Shown piece after piece: positions 1 through 9,583 of a stretch of DNA of 64,000 nucleotides. How positions within the stretch are numbered: the stretch's first letter is position 1; every line of letters starts with the position of its first letter. Below the pieces are notes generated by a model. It was given only the letters and a program-made list of their open reading frames with translations. It did not search any database and was not told the DNA's origin. The stretch comes from Acidobacteriota bacterium (GTDB taxonomy: Bacteria; Acidobacteriota; Blastocatellia; UBA7656), in assembly GCA_040754075.1 (NCBI GenBank), contig JBFMDH010000018.1, positions 62,001 through 126,000 on the forward strand, given 5' to 3'. The position numbers and the translations under genes are program-made.

Positions 1-1884
1 ATGACTTTGCATTTAGGATTACCGCCCAACTGGTTTTCCGAATTGCTTCCCGAAGATGATGAATACCGAATTGAGTGGAGTAAATTTTATTACGGGTTGA
101 ACCTTGCGAATGCCTATGAAAAAACCGGCGACTCGAAATATTTAGACACCTGGAAAACCCTGATTGATTCATGGGTCGAGCAGGTTCCGGTGGGATTTGA
201 TTCAAGCGATGTGACGGCGCGGCGTATTCAAAACTGGATTTATACCTGGAACCGCTTTGCGGATGCCTCACGATTTCCGGGATTTTCTTATAAAACCGCC
301 GAAAAAATATACACCAGTCTTTATCACCAAATTGATTATCTAAAACAAAACCTGACAACCGAACGCAACCATCGAACCCTTGAACTCTATGCCTTGTTTA
401 TCGCGTCGCTGGCATTCCCAACGCTTGATCAGGATAGCGGTCTATTAAGATTCGCTGTTGAAAATCTGGAAGAAAATATTCAAACCGATATTCTCGCCGA
501 CGGTGTTCACCGTGAACAGTCCACCCATTACCACATGACGGTGTTGCGAAGTTTTATAGGAGCATTGGCAAATGGTCGCCGCTTGGGTATCGAATTTTCA
601 TCCGCCTACAAAGAGCGATTAGTCAGCGCCTGCGAATTTGCCCTGCATTGTCACCGCCCGGATGGATGGATTCCGGCGCTCTCCGATAGCGATACCGGAA
701 GTTATCTGGATTTGCTTGGCTTAGCTGGCCAGTTACTCAACCGTTCGGATTTTATTTATGTTGCGAGCAAGGGGCGGAAAGGCGTTGCGCCGGTTTCAAA
801 ATTTGCCAGCTTTCACAAAGGTGGCTATTTCTTTCAACGAAGCGGGTGGGGTGAAGAGGTTGAACATTTTGACGAGGAAAAATTTCTGGTATTCGATTGC
901 GGACCTCTCGGTGATGGGGGTCACGGGCATTATGATTCGCTCAACGTCGAAATTTTTGCGAACCGCAATCCGTTAATCATTGACCCCGGTCGTTTCACTT
1001 ACAATGAAGGAGAACCCAACCTGCGTCACTGGTTTAAAGGGACAAAAGCACATAATACAGTTTGTGTGGATGGACTCGACCAAACCGCTTATCGTCGCGG
1101 TAAAGCATTGAAGGGTTCGGTCGCACGCAGTCAGTTATCCGCAAGACTCACCGCACCCGATTTCGATGTGCTGATTGGCACGGTGGAAAGCAGGCAATAT
1201 GAAGTTGTTCATACCCGACGAATTTTTTTTGTCAACCGCGAATACTGGTTGATCAACGACCAGCTTATCGGGCAACAACCGCATCATTACGATTTGCGCT
1301 TTCATCTATCGCCGGATGCGCAGAATGATTTGCGCATGTTTACTCATCGCAATAATCAAATCCTGCAATCATCAAAATTCCAGCTCATTTCCGCGCCGAT
1401 TTATCAAACTGAAATCGCCCAGGGTTGGTACGCGCCGGAGTATGGCGTTAAATACCCTGCGCCGGTCGTCAGCATTTCCACACAGGGACAAACGGAGGCG
1501 CGTTTCTTTACATTAATTTACCCTTATCAGCAAAACCGGATTCCGAAAATAACCGTGTTGGAAAACGGGCAATCCTCATTATTTCGTATTCAAATTTCCG
1601 GTTTGGGGAAAGAAACCAATCTCATAGACCACTTGGTCATCAGCGCCGAGGCAATCGTTCAACCGCAAAAATTTCATCTTGGAAATTTCCAACTCACGGC
1701 TTCTGCCGGATGGCTGCGAACCACCGAAAGCGGTGAGGAGTTGATGTTACAAGCCTGTCAGGTTCAGGAAATCCACAACGAAATAAAATTCACGGAAAAA
1801 TTTAATTTTGCCGATAAGCCAATCCGTTGGCTGACGTGGGATATGAAAGTAGGCTTGCACATTGACGACGGGAGGGGGTTATGA
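1..1884 (+). CDS. Heparinase II/III family protein (possibly 5'-partial)
   Basis: Predicted polysaccharide lyase of the heparinase II/III type, which cleaves uronic-acid polymers or acts during export of an acidic exopolysaccharide. Residues about 1-240 are the mostly helical alpha/alpha-toroid half, and about 265-560 the beta-sandwich half. The hallmark stretch GPLGDGGHGHYDSLN starts at residue 301, with further conserved residues in KGTKAHNTVCVDG. The frame is open to the first base of the window, so the ATG at position 1 may not be the true start and the gene may extend upstream. No signal peptide is visible, consistent with a missing N-terminus or cytoplasmic action. The stop overlaps the next start (ATGA), which places it at the head of the visible glycan operon. 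The family call is firm, but the substrate is unknown. Confidence 0.85.
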   Translation: MTLHLGLPPNWFSELLPEDDEYRIEWSKFYYGLNLANAYEKTGDSKYLDTWKTLIDSWVEQVPVGFDSSDVTARRIQNWIYTWNRFADASRFPGFSYKTAEKIYTSLYHQIDYLKQNLTTERNHRTLELYALFIASLAFPTLDQDSGLLRFAVENLEENIQTDILADGVHREQSTHYHMTVLRSFIGALANGRRLGIEFSSAYKERLVSACEFALHCHRPDGWIPALSDSDTGSYLDLLGLAGQLLNRSDFIYVASKGRKGVAPVSKFASFHKGGYFFQRSGWGEEVEHFDEEKFLVFDCGPLGDGGHGHYDSLNVEIFANRNPLIIDPGRFTYNEGEPNLRHWFKGTKAHNTVCVDGLDQTAYRRGKALKGSVARSQLSARLTAPDFDVLIGTVESRQYEVVHTRRIFFVNREYWLINDQLIGQQPHHYDLRFHLSPDAQNDLRMFTHRNNQILQSSKFQLISAPIYQTEIAQGWYAPEYGVKYPAPVVSISTQGQTEARFFTLIYPYQQNRIPKITVLENGQSSLFRIQISGLGKETNLIDHLVISAEAIVQPQKFHLGNFQLTASAGWLRTTESGEELMLQACQVQEIHNEIKFTEKFNFADKPIRWLTWDMKVGLHIDDGRGL

Positions 1885-3146
1885 CAAATACCGCGAAAGC
1901 GGCTCTGATAGCCGATCCTGCGTTTCCACATAGAGATTTTCTGGTTTGTCCTGAAAAGCTTGGCAAACGGTTTTCATCACGATTCGGAAATTCAACCGGC
2001 GTCAGGCTCGAACAGGGTGAATGTTTGCGTGTGAAATATCGTCCGGGAGTCAGTCTCAGATTTTTACATCAATATCAAATCGGTGAGCGAACGGTTTATC
2101 TGGTAGGGCGAACCTATCCTCAACGTCTTTGGAAAACCGCCGGTCAACTTTCAACCATACAATCACCATCACCATCACAATTTATTGATGATGAACTCAA
2201 CACGATTTTTTACAGCTATCCGCATGACCGAAAAATTGCCAATCTGGATATCCTCGAATCGCCGCCAAAAACGCTCGCCAAGCAGTTGGATGGACGCTGG
2301 TGTAAAAGTCAAATCATCGCCTATGCTCCCGAAAAATGTGTGACAGTTCAATGTCTAAATGAAACCGATAAAGCCATCGCTTACGCCAAACTCTATGCAA
2401 AAATTGAGGAATGCCCGTTTGCGATTTTCAATCTCCTGACACAAAAAATCAAAACTTCCGGTTCGCCTTTACGCATCCCGAAGGTTTTAGATTATTCGCC
2501 TCTATACCAGCTCATTTTTCTTGAGACGGTTCGCGGACAAAGACTCGCCGATTTAACCGCTTGCGAGCAGCTAACCGGCTTTGCGCTTTTTGGTGAAGCG
2601 ATTGCCCGGTTGCATGCGTTACCCCAACCCGAAGGGCTTAGGGTTTTCGGTAGATTATCAGAGAAAAAAATTAACCATACGGCGCACATCATCTCGCAAG
2701 TTCGCCCGGAGGTTAGCGAACCGGTGAACCGGATTGCCCGATGTTTAGTTAAACAATCAGGAAAATTCAAAGAGATGATCTCCGTGTTACACGGCGATGT
2801 TCACCCCAAAAACGGATTAATGGATGACGGTAAACTGACACTGATTGATTTAGACCAGGTGAGCCTTGGCGATGCGAGTAATGACATTGGCAGTTTTCTC
2901 GCCTTGTTGCGCTATCGAAAAATCATCGGATTACTCAGTGAAAGCCAGGAGAAATCCCTGGCTAATGCCTTTGTTGATGGTTATCAATCCGTAAAGAAAC
3001 TTCCATCTCATCAGGCGCTCAACTGGCACACTGCCGCTGCGCTATTTGCCGAACGCGCGCAACGAGCAATTTGCCGCTACCGAAGTGAAGGCTTATTCCA
3101 TCTCGAAAAAATATTAGCTGAAACCGAAGCGATGCTCAGGAATTAA
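1881..3146 (+). CDS. APH-fold phosphotransferase (sugar/lipid kinase-like), first of two
   Basis: Protein of 421 residues with the aminoglycoside-phosphotransferase/choline-kinase catalytic core. HGDVHPKN (HGD at residues 304-306) is the Brenner motif with the metal-binding Asn, followed by the DFG-equivalent LIDLDQ. The first 240 residues are longer than a usual APH N-lobe. They contain two similar beta-rich segments separated by FYSYPHD; the kinase at 5151-6494 has the same plan. The start overlaps the upstream stop (ATGA) and is preceded by the strong Shine-Dalgarno GGAGGGGG. The genes around it encode glycan enzymes and an exporter, so a role in phosphorylating a sugar or lipid-linked intermediate is more likely than antibiotic resistance. 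That role is inference; the fold is clear. Confidence 0.8.
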   Translation: MTNTAKAALIADPAFPHRDFLVCPEKLGKRFSSRFGNSTGVRLEQGECLRVKYRPGVSLRFLHQYQIGERTVYLVGRTYPQRLWKTAGQLSTIQSPSPSQFIDDELNTIFYSYPHDRKIANLDILESPPKTLAKQLDGRWCKSQIIAYAPEKCVTVQCLNETDKAIAYAKLYAKIEECPFAIFNLLTQKIKTSGSPLRIPKVLDYSPLYQLIFLETVRGQRLADLTACEQLTGFALFGEAIARLHALPQPEGLRVFGRLSEKKINHTAHIISQVRPEVSEPVNRIARCLVKQSGKFKEMISVLHGDVHPKNGLMDDGKLTLIDLDQVSLGDASNDIGSFLALLRYRKIIGLLSESQEKSLANAFVDGYQSVKKLPSHQALNWHTAAALFAERAQRAICRYRSEGLFHLEKILAETEAMLRN

Positions 3147-3149
3147 AAT

Positions 3150-4955
3150 ATGGCGATAATCAAAAATGAACGATTGCGAAAAATCCTGCGCGGCTACATT
3201 GGTGAAGCCAGGTGGAGCCTGATCACTGCGCTACTGAGCACGCTTTGTGTCGCGGGGGCGGATTTACTGCGCCCCTGGCCCTTAAAAATCATTATTGATT
3301 ATGTCCTATTAGATAAACCGTCAACCTTTTTTTCAGGTCATATCGGCGATTCTTTACAAACCCACAAAACCCTTTCGGTTATCGTCATCGCCGCTTCGAT
3401 TATTCTGATAAGCGGCATCAAAAGTCTCGCGGGGTATCTACAGGCATTCATCGTTTCGCGTATCGGTTATAAATTAGCCCATGCGTTAAGGCGCGAGTTG
3501 TTCTCTCACATTCAGCGTCTGTCGATCACTTTTCATAAGCGAATAAAATCCGGCGAATTGATTACCAAGGTGACGAGCGACACCAACGGTATACGCGAGA
3601 TATTTACCGATTATGCGATGACCTTTTTTTCGGAATTATTAATAATTATCGGGATTTTTGCAGTAATGCTCACCTTGAGTTGGAAGTTGAGTCTGGTGGT
3701 ATTGATTACCTTCCCGATTCTCGTCTTTCTCTGTTTTTACCGTTACCTGCGAATCCGCGATTCCGTTCGGCGACAACGAAATGCCGAAGGGAAAGTCACC
3801 TCGCGCATCAATGAAATTCTTCAATCGATGAGCGTGGTTCAGGCATTCGGCAGAGAGAAGTACGAAGAAAAGCGATTTGAAAACCAAAGTATGGAAAACC
3901 TGGAAGAGAGCATTCGCACGGCGCGACTCGAAGCGGCAGCCGCACGCGCCGTTGAAATCGTAACTGCTTCGGGAACCGCGGTTGTCGTTTTGCTTGGCTC
4001 GCTACAGGTTTTAAACGGAGCCTTAACGCCCGGCGATGTGCTGGTCTTTTCTTCTTATCTGACGGCGCTCTACGGACCTGTGCGTAATCTCGCAAAATTC
4101 TCTTCAAAGTTCTCCAGAACCGTTGTCTGCGCGCAACGCATCAGCGAACTGTTGGAAACCGAACCCGGCGTTAAAGATTTGCCCACAGCAATAAAGGCGA
4201 CAACGATTCAGGGTGAAATCTGTTTTAAAAATGTGTCCTTCGATTATGGCGACGGGAACAATGTGTTGAATCAAATATCGCTCAAAATTCCCAGAGGCGA
4301 ACACCTCGCGCTGGTTGGAAATTCCGGCGCAGGCAAATCAACCATTGCAGCTTTATTGTTAAGATTTTTTGATGCCACATCCGGCGCAATTTTTATTGAC
4401 CAAACGGATATTCGTAATTTTCAGCGCGATTCCTTACGACAAAAAATCGGCATTATTTTGCAGGAATCCATCTTATTCAGCGGCACTATTCAGGAAAATA
4501 TCGCTTACGGTAAACTCGATGCCACGATAGAAGAAATCCAGGCTGCCGCCAAAGCCGCCAATGCTCACGAATTTATTATGAATCTCCCGCAAGGTTATCA
4601 AACGGTTGTCGGCGAACGCGGCGGCACCCTTTCAGGTGGACAAAGACAACGCATCGCGATTGCCCGAACCTTCATTCGTAATACCCCGATTTTAATCCTT
4701 GATGAACCCATGAGCGGGCTTGACGTTGAAAGCGAAGGCGCAGTTAAAGACGCATTGAAACGATTGATGGACGGAAGGACTTGTATCCTCATCACCCACG
4801 ATATTCAATCGGCAGCCGAAGCCGATAGAATTCTTCTGCTTGAAAACGGGGCAATCATCGAACAGGGTTCGCACCAGACGTTGATGAGATATGGGCATCG
4901 CTATCAAAAATTATTTTCAAACAAAACCCCTTTAAAATCGGCTGTAAACTATTAA
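3150..4955 (+). CDS. ABC exporter, fused TMD-NBD (MsbA/ABCB type)
   Basis: Half-transporter of 601 residues that should homodimerise in the inner membrane to flip or export a lipid, glycolipid or glycan precursor using ATP. Residues about 20-310 form the six-helix ABC transmembrane domain, and about 350-585 the nucleotide-binding domain. Visible motifs are Walker A GNSGAGKS (390-397), Q-loop ILQES, signature LSGGQRQR (about 494), Walker B ILILDEP and the switch His in LITHD. The ATG lies 3 bases after the preceding stop, so the genes are co-transcribed. Lying between two glycan-cluster kinases it probably moves the same product. An exporter of a peptide or drug cannot be excluded by sequence alone. 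Confidence 0.9.
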   Translation: MAIIKNERLRKILRGYIGEARWSLITALLSTLCVAGADLLRPWPLKIIIDYVLLDKPSTFFSGHIGDSLQTHKTLSVIVIAASIILISGIKSLAGYLQAFIVSRIGYKLAHALRRELFSHIQRLSITFHKRIKSGELITKVTSDTNGIREIFTDYAMTFFSELLIIIGIFAVMLTLSWKLSLVVLITFPILVFLCFYRYLRIRDSVRRQRNAEGKVTSRINEILQSMSVVQAFGREKYEEKRFENQSMENLEESIRTARLEAAAARAVEIVTASGTAVVVLLGSLQVLNGALTPGDVLVFSSYLTALYGPVRNLAKFSSKFSRTVVCAQRISELLETEPGVKDLPTAIKATTIQGEICFKNVSFDYGDGNNVLNQISLKIPRGEHLALVGNSGAGKSTIAALLLRFFDATSGAIFIDQTDIRNFQRDSLRQKIGIILQESILFSGTIQENIAYGKLDATIEEIQAAAKAANAHEFIMNLPQGYQTVVGERGGTLSGGQRQRIAIARTFIRNTPILILDEPMSGLDVESEGAVKDALKRLMDGRTCILITHDIQSAAEADRILLLENGAIIEQGSHQTLMRYGHRYQKLFSNKTPLKSAVNY

Positions 4956-5042
4956 CTATAAAAACTAGGTCTTGCCGGTTTACCCACCCATTGGAATTGC
5001 AATGTTCAAGCAACTCCAATACGCCATTTTTCGAGACCGCAT

Positions 5043-5080
5043 AAAAAACCCGATTTTATCGTATCAATCGAGTTTTTTTT
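5043..5080 (+). terminator. Rho-independent terminator-like hairpin
   Basis: Imperfect inverted repeat: A-rich arm with CCCGATT, a loop of about 9 bases, then AATCGAG running into eight T. One mismatch interrupts the stem. It lies in the 195-base gap after the ABC exporter and could end or attenuate the first half of the glycan operon before the second kinase gene. Confidence 0.55.
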
Positions 5081-5150
5081 GCCACTGTAAATAGAGGGTG
5101 AAAAGAGTCTTCAACTCACCCTTCGACTCAATCTTATCAGGAAGGCGAAC

Positions 5151-6494
5151 ATGCAAAATCTGGAAATTTTTACTAACCCTGATGCGGCGAGAACCGTTTT
5201 ACAAAATCATCTGCCGGGCTTTTCACACCATCAGTTGCAGATTGACCGTTGTCGCATTTTGAACTCCCGTTATAAAACTTTTTTAAAGGATCAATCGAAT
5301 GAAAAATCTTTTCTTTCGATTTGCTACCAACTGGGAATTAGCAGACGCGAAAATGGCGCAGTTGATGACCACATTTTATATGCCAAAATTTTTCCACCGC
5401 ATGCCAGCGACCGGGAATTTTCCAAGACGCTGAATTTACGATTGTCGCAACCAAAATTCGGCATGGCATTATCGCATCTGGCAGATTTTGATATGTTGGT
5501 CTGGTCATTTCCCAATGACCCCACGCTTACCAGTCTTCAAGACATCATGCGGTTGCAATCCGTTAAACGATACTTCCCCTATCAACACATCGCCTGCAAA
5601 TCCCCTGAGCATTTAACCGCCTTGCAAACGACGGTGGTAAATTATCGACCGGAGATTCGTTGTACGACACGTTTTGAAATATCTTTTAAACACCGGGATA
5701 AAATCGCCAATCTGGTGTTATACGGCAAAACCTTCGCAGATGATAGCGGCGCAGAAATCTATCAAAGAAACCAAAATCTTTGGCGTTTGCTCGGTCAATC
5801 AAAGCTCAACTTTAAAATTGCCAGACCTTTGGATTACGTTGCGGAAATCCGCACCATCTGGCAGCAAGCCTTGCCCGGCGTATCGCTTTTGTCACTCATC
5901 AACGCCCGCAGCAACCGGGCAATTTTCAAATCCATTGCGCAAGGACTCGCCAATTTTCATGAGCTTGATTGGCAGGTCGGAAACCGGATTACGGTTGATG
6001 AAATTCTCAGCGAATGCCGGAAAAAAGCCGGTAAATTGCTGAATGCCTTTCCAGAACAGCGTGAAACCATCACGGCAATTCACCATCAACTACAGGCGGT
6101 CAACTCAAAGCTTCCGCCGGTCAACGAAACCCTGATTCATGGCGATTTTCATATCAATCAGTTGCTTTATCATCGAAACCAAATTGCGCTTTTTGATTTC
6201 GATGAACTGGCAATCGGTGACCCGATGCAGGATTTAGCCAATTTTATTGTCGATTTACTCACCCAACCGATTGATGCAAACCTGGCAATATCGTTATCAA
6301 GGGTGTTTTTGAACAATTACTCGAAACTCAAACCGATTTGCGTCGAACGGCTCAGGTGGCACCTGACGGCGCAATTTTTAACCAAAGCCTATCGCCTCTA
6401 CTGGCAGCAGGCGGAATGCCTGCCAGACAAAATCAATAAACTTCTAAGCCTGGCTCGTCAGGGGGTTCCCGAACTTTTGAGGCAGCCGGTTTAG
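5151..6494 (+). CDS. APH-fold phosphotransferase (sugar/lipid kinase-like), second of two
   Basis: Protein of 447 residues with an APH/choline-kinase C-lobe: HGDFHINQ (HGD at 330-332) and the metal site in LFDFDELAIGD. The Asn at the last position of the Brenner motif is Gln here, as in several distant APH subfamilies. The N-terminal region of about 240 residues has two beta-rich units (around 30-85 and 160-205) joined by VWSFPND. This matches the layout of the kinase at 1881-3146, where the joint is FYSYPHD, so the two look like diverged paralogues. AAGGCG stands 4 bases before the ATG. The glycosyltransferase gene follows after 13 bases. The substrate is unknown. Confidence 0.78.
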   Translation: MQNLEIFTNPDAARTVLQNHLPGFSHHQLQIDRCRILNSRYKTFLKDQSNEKSFLSICYQLGISRRENGAVDDHILYAKIFPPHASDREFSKTLNLRLSQPKFGMALSHLADFDMLVWSFPNDPTLTSLQDIMRLQSVKRYFPYQHIACKSPEHLTALQTTVVNYRPEIRCTTRFEISFKHRDKIANLVLYGKTFADDSGAEIYQRNQNLWRLLGQSKLNFKIARPLDYVAEIRTIWQQALPGVSLLSLINARSNRAIFKSIAQGLANFHELDWQVGNRITVDEILSECRKKAGKLLNAFPEQRETITAIHHQLQAVNSKLPPVNETLIHGDFHINQLLYHRNQIALFDFDELAIGDPMQDLANFIVDLLTQPIDANLAISLSRVFLNNYSKLKPICVERLRWHLTAQFLTKAYRLYWQQAECLPDKINKLLSLARQGVPELLRQPV

Positions 6495-6507
6495 CGATGG
6501 GGGAGAA

Positions 6508-7731
6508 ATGAAAAAACCTGCAATCTTATTTTATTGTCAGCATGCGCTCGGAATGGGACATCTGATTCGTTCTCTGGCGCTGGCACAAGGGTTGACCGAA
6601 CGATTCGCCGTGACTTTTTTAAACGGCGGCAAAATGCCTGAAGGGGTTAAATTCTCTCCTGAAATAAATGTTGTTCATCTGCCACCTCTCGGTTTTGATC
6701 AAGCGAATCAATTAATCAGTTGCGACCGTCGCCGCAGCGTAGATCGCGCAAAACAATTGCGCCGACAAATGATTATTGAAACCTTTGCCGTCACCAAACC
6801 GGAAATGATTTTGATTGAACTGTTCCCTTTTGGACGGAAAAAATTTGCCGACGAACTTTTACCATTGCTTGAGATGGCTAAATCTCAAGCAATGAAACGC
6901 CCGTTAGTGGTTTGCAGTTTGCGCGACCTCCTGGTTGGGAAACGGCGTGACCAGCAACGCCACAATGAACGGGCGGTCGAAATTGCCAATCGATTTTTTG
7001 ATGCGATTTTAGTCCACACTGACCCTGCATTTGCTCGCCTCGAAGACTCTCTGCCGAACGCCATTCATTTGCAGCCGACCATTCATTACACAGGGTTTGT
7101 TCAAATCGAAAAAAATGTCCGGGTAAAGATGGCAAAGCAATCCGGTCGAAAAATCGTCGTCTCAGCAGGCGGCGGGATGGTGGGGTTCGGGCTTTTTAAC
7201 ACCGCGATAGAGTCCTATCAACGCTTACCCAAAAATCTCGGAATCGAATTGAAATTGATTGCCGGGCCATTTTTACCCGAAGCGGAATTTCGCAGTTTAA
7301 GTAACAAAATCCGTGGACGAAAAGGCATTCAACTCGTCCATGTCGTTAAGGATTTGACCGCCGAACTTGGCGCCGCCGACGCCTCAATCAGTCAATGTGG
7401 TTACAACACCGCGTTGGATATTTTGCGCAGTCGGGTTTCCGCTCTGGTCGTTCCGTTTGCCAATGGGCTTGAAGATGAGCAGATGAATCGCGCTCGTCGT
7501 TTGGAAAAAATGGGCGCGTTGCAGGTTCTCGACCAGAATGACCTGAGCGCCGAGCGCCTTGCCGAAGCGATGGTTGAATTATTGAACTTCAAACCTCACC
7601 CTTTGAACCTCAACCTGCAAGGGGTAAAAACTACTGCGCACCTACTCGACAGCTTAATCCGGCAAAGCTCAGATAAATGTCGCCAACTGCCTTTACCAAA
7701 AGCTCAATTCAATTCAGAGGTGAGATTATGA
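6508..7731 (+). CDS. Predicted glycosyltransferase, COG4671/MurG-like
   Basis: GT-B fold glycosyltransferase of 407 residues. It opens with FYCQHALGMGHLIRSLALA, the glycine/His loop typical of this family. The C-terminal half carries the GT28-like donor site (VSAGGGMVGFG, then ADASISQCGYNTALDIL and VPFANGLEDEQMNRA). It should transfer a sugar from a nucleotide donor at the cytoplasmic membrane face. A strong Shine-Dalgarno (GGGGGAGAA) precedes the ATG. The stop overlaps the next start by ATGA, so expression is coupled to the deacetylase-like gene. The specific sugar is unknown. Confidence 0.82.
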   Translation: MKKPAILFYCQHALGMGHLIRSLALAQGLTERFAVTFLNGGKMPEGVKFSPEINVVHLPPLGFDQANQLISCDRRRSVDRAKQLRRQMIIETFAVTKPEMILIELFPFGRKKFADELLPLLEMAKSQAMKRPLVVCSLRDLLVGKRRDQQRHNERAVEIANRFFDAILVHTDPAFARLEDSLPNAIHLQPTIHYTGFVQIEKNVRVKMAKQSGRKIVVSAGGGMVGFGLFNTAIESYQRLPKNLGIELKLIAGPFLPEAEFRSLSNKIRGRKGIQLVHVVKDLTAELGAADASISQCGYNTALDILRSRVSALVVPFANGLEDEQMNRARRLEKMGALQVLDQNDLSAERLAEAMVELLNFKPHPLNLNLQGVKTTAHLLDSLIRQSSDKCRQLPLPKAQFNSEVRL

Positions 7732-8483
7732 GCGACTGGCTTACCGAGGTAAAAAAATCTCTGAATCAAAGAGCCACGCCGGTCACATTTTTTTTTCGCG
7801 ATGACGATGCGGGCTGGAGCAATGACCGGCTGTTTGCCTTGCTCGATGTATTTGCGCGTTATGAATTGCCGATTGACCTTGCGGCAATCCCCCAGGCTAC
7901 GACCATCGCGCTCGCTGAACATCTGTTAAAGCGGTTGGCATCGACACCGGAATTGGTCGCGGTTCATCAACATGGTTTCGCACACCTGAACCATGAATTG
8001 CAGGGAAAGAAAACCGAATTCGGCGCAACCCGCTCTGCGCAATTACAGATGAAGGATATTTCATCAGGCAGGGAGAAACTATTCGAGTTATTCGGTGCTC
8101 ACTTGCAACCCATCTTTACGCCGCCCTGGAATCGTTGTTCACGGGTGACCGGTCATTGTTTGTCGGAATTAGGGTTTCGCATTTTATCGCGAGACCACAC
8201 AGCCGAAGCCTGTAACATCGTTGGTCTTTCAGAACTTCCGGTTTGTATTGACTGGTTTAAGCAACAGCGGGGCATTCGTTTGACCAATGAACAAATCGGT
8301 TCGCAGATTGCTACAGCAGTTCAACAAAAACCGGTTGTCGGCATCATGCTCCACCACGCGCTTATCGACGAAAAGGAAAGACATTCATTACAGGATTTGT
8401 TGAGGCTATTAACCCATCATCCGGCTGTTCAATGTCTGCCGATGATGCGCGTGATAAGCCCGCAATCATCTGTATCGAATTAA
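7728..8483 (+). CDS. Polysaccharide deacetylase-like protein
   Basis: Protein of 251 residues with the NodB/polysaccharide-deacetylase pattern: an early acidic motif FFFRDDDAGW, the metal-binding HQHGFAHLNHE, and TPPWNRCS as the substrate-loop motif. It lacks a signal peptide, so it probably works on a cytoplasmic sugar or lipid-linked substrate. I chose the ATG at 7728 because GAGGTGAG stands just upstream and the stop of the glycosyltransferase overlaps it. A longer frame from 7677 would begin inside that gene without a ribosome site. Together the two genes suggest addition of an N-acetylated sugar followed by deacetylation, which is inference. Confidence 0.75.
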   Translation: MSDWLTEVKKSLNQRATPVTFFFRDDDAGWSNDRLFALLDVFARYELPIDLAAIPQATTIALAEHLLKRLASTPELVAVHQHGFAHLNHELQGKKTEFGATRSAQLQMKDISSGREKLFELFGAHLQPIFTPPWNRCSRVTGHCLSELGFRILSRDHTAEACNIVGLSELPVCIDWFKQQRGIRLTNEQIGSQIATAVQQKPVVGIMLHHALIDEKERHSLQDLLRLLTHHPAVQCLPMMRVISPQSSVSN

Positions 8484-8522
8484 ATAGCAAACGGAATTAA
8501 ACCACACCGTAAGGAGAAAGCG

Positions 8523-9488
8523 ATGAAGAAAATATTTTTCACTATCTTATTTTTGTTGGCTTTTATATTTTCGTCACAGGGTCAAACGGCAGACAAAAAA
8601 CAGGCTCAGAGGAAATCCCTTTCCTTGACGTTGAAATCGCCGCAACCCTCGAAAGAAGCGAACACCCTTTTGCAAAAAATGAGTTTTTATGCGATTTTTT
8701 CGAGCCTTTATGACACCAATATCGAGCATGACGAAACCAACATACGCTCATTAGGTGCGGTTTTCGGATTGGGCACTAACTTTAAAAGCAGCGAAAAAAA
8801 GCCAGCCATTGAAATGAATTATGAAGTTGCCAAACATCTTTACACTCGTACGAATCGTTGGGACGTCTTCAGTCACAATTTTGAGATGAGGTATAACCGT
8901 TCGCTCAACCAAAACCTGAGTTTCAGTAGTGAAGGCGAAGTGGCAATCAGGGGAAATTCCGATGATCGAGAACTTTCCAATCAGTATATTTTCAAACAGG
9001 CGGCAAAATATCGTTTCAATAGCGCCAATCGTCTGGGGTTATTTGGCGGGTATCGTTTCAGACGTTACGATGAAATCGGTCGCAATGCGAACAACCCTTT
9101 CGTGGGTGCGGAATTTTCGCATCGATTGGGAGAAAACCAGACGATTAAAGGCGAATATCGTTATGAAAAAAACCGCGCAATCGAACCGCGCAATCGCTAT
9201 ATCCGTCGTACTTATAGTCTGGAATTTAATACGCGATTATTTGGCGCAGATAAATTGATCATTGAAGGTCGTTGGCGACCGCAAACCTATAAACGGATTA
9301 TTAAGGTGGATAAGGGGTTAAAAACCCGTAGGGATGAGCGTTGGGTATGCAATCTGGCTTATGAATTTATGGTCGGGCGAAACATCGAATTGATGCCCTT
9401 TTATAAATTTGAAAACCGCCAATCGAATGACCCTGATAAATTTTTTAACGCTCATCTTGCAGGGTTCAGCCTGAGGTTCAATTTTTAA
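8523..9488 (+). CDS. Outer-membrane beta-barrel-like protein
   Basis: Secreted protein of 321 residues. The N-terminus (MKKIFFTILFLLAFIFSSQG) is a classic signal peptide, and the rest alternates polar and aromatic residues in many short strands ending in FSLRFNF. The terminal Phe is a hallmark of BAM-inserted outer-membrane barrels. I do not recognise a named family. AAGGAG precedes the ATG, and the gene lies 39 bases after the deacetylase-like gene in the same direction. A plausible job is an outer-membrane pore or accessory protein for the glycan made by the upstream genes. Confidence 0.6.
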   Translation: MKKIFFTILFLLAFIFSSQGQTADKKQAQRKSLSLTLKSPQPSKEANTLLQKMSFYAIFSSLYDTNIEHDETNIRSLGAVFGLGTNFKSSEKKPAIEMNYEVAKHLYTRTNRWDVFSHNFEMRYNRSLNQNLSFSSEGEVAIRGNSDDRELSNQYIFKQAAKYRFNSANRLGLFGGYRFRRYDEIGRNANNPFVGAEFSHRLGENQTIKGEYRYEKNRAIEPRNRYIRRTYSLEFNTRLFGADKLIIEGRWRPQTYKRIIKVDKGLKTRRDERWVCNLAYEFMVGRNIELMPFYKFENRQSNDPDKFFNAHLAGFSLRFNF

Positions 9489-9583
9489 CCCGAACCTGTT
9501 TGCGGTTTTGAAAATCAACGCTTTCTTTCATCACTCAATAGTTTTTGCTATTTTGCTATGGCAATTTTACCAATGAGCTTTCT

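Noticed and set aside
1881-3146. Aminoglycoside resistance kinase
   Set aside because: Only the APH fold matches; the long N-terminal part and the glycan gene context argue for another substrate.
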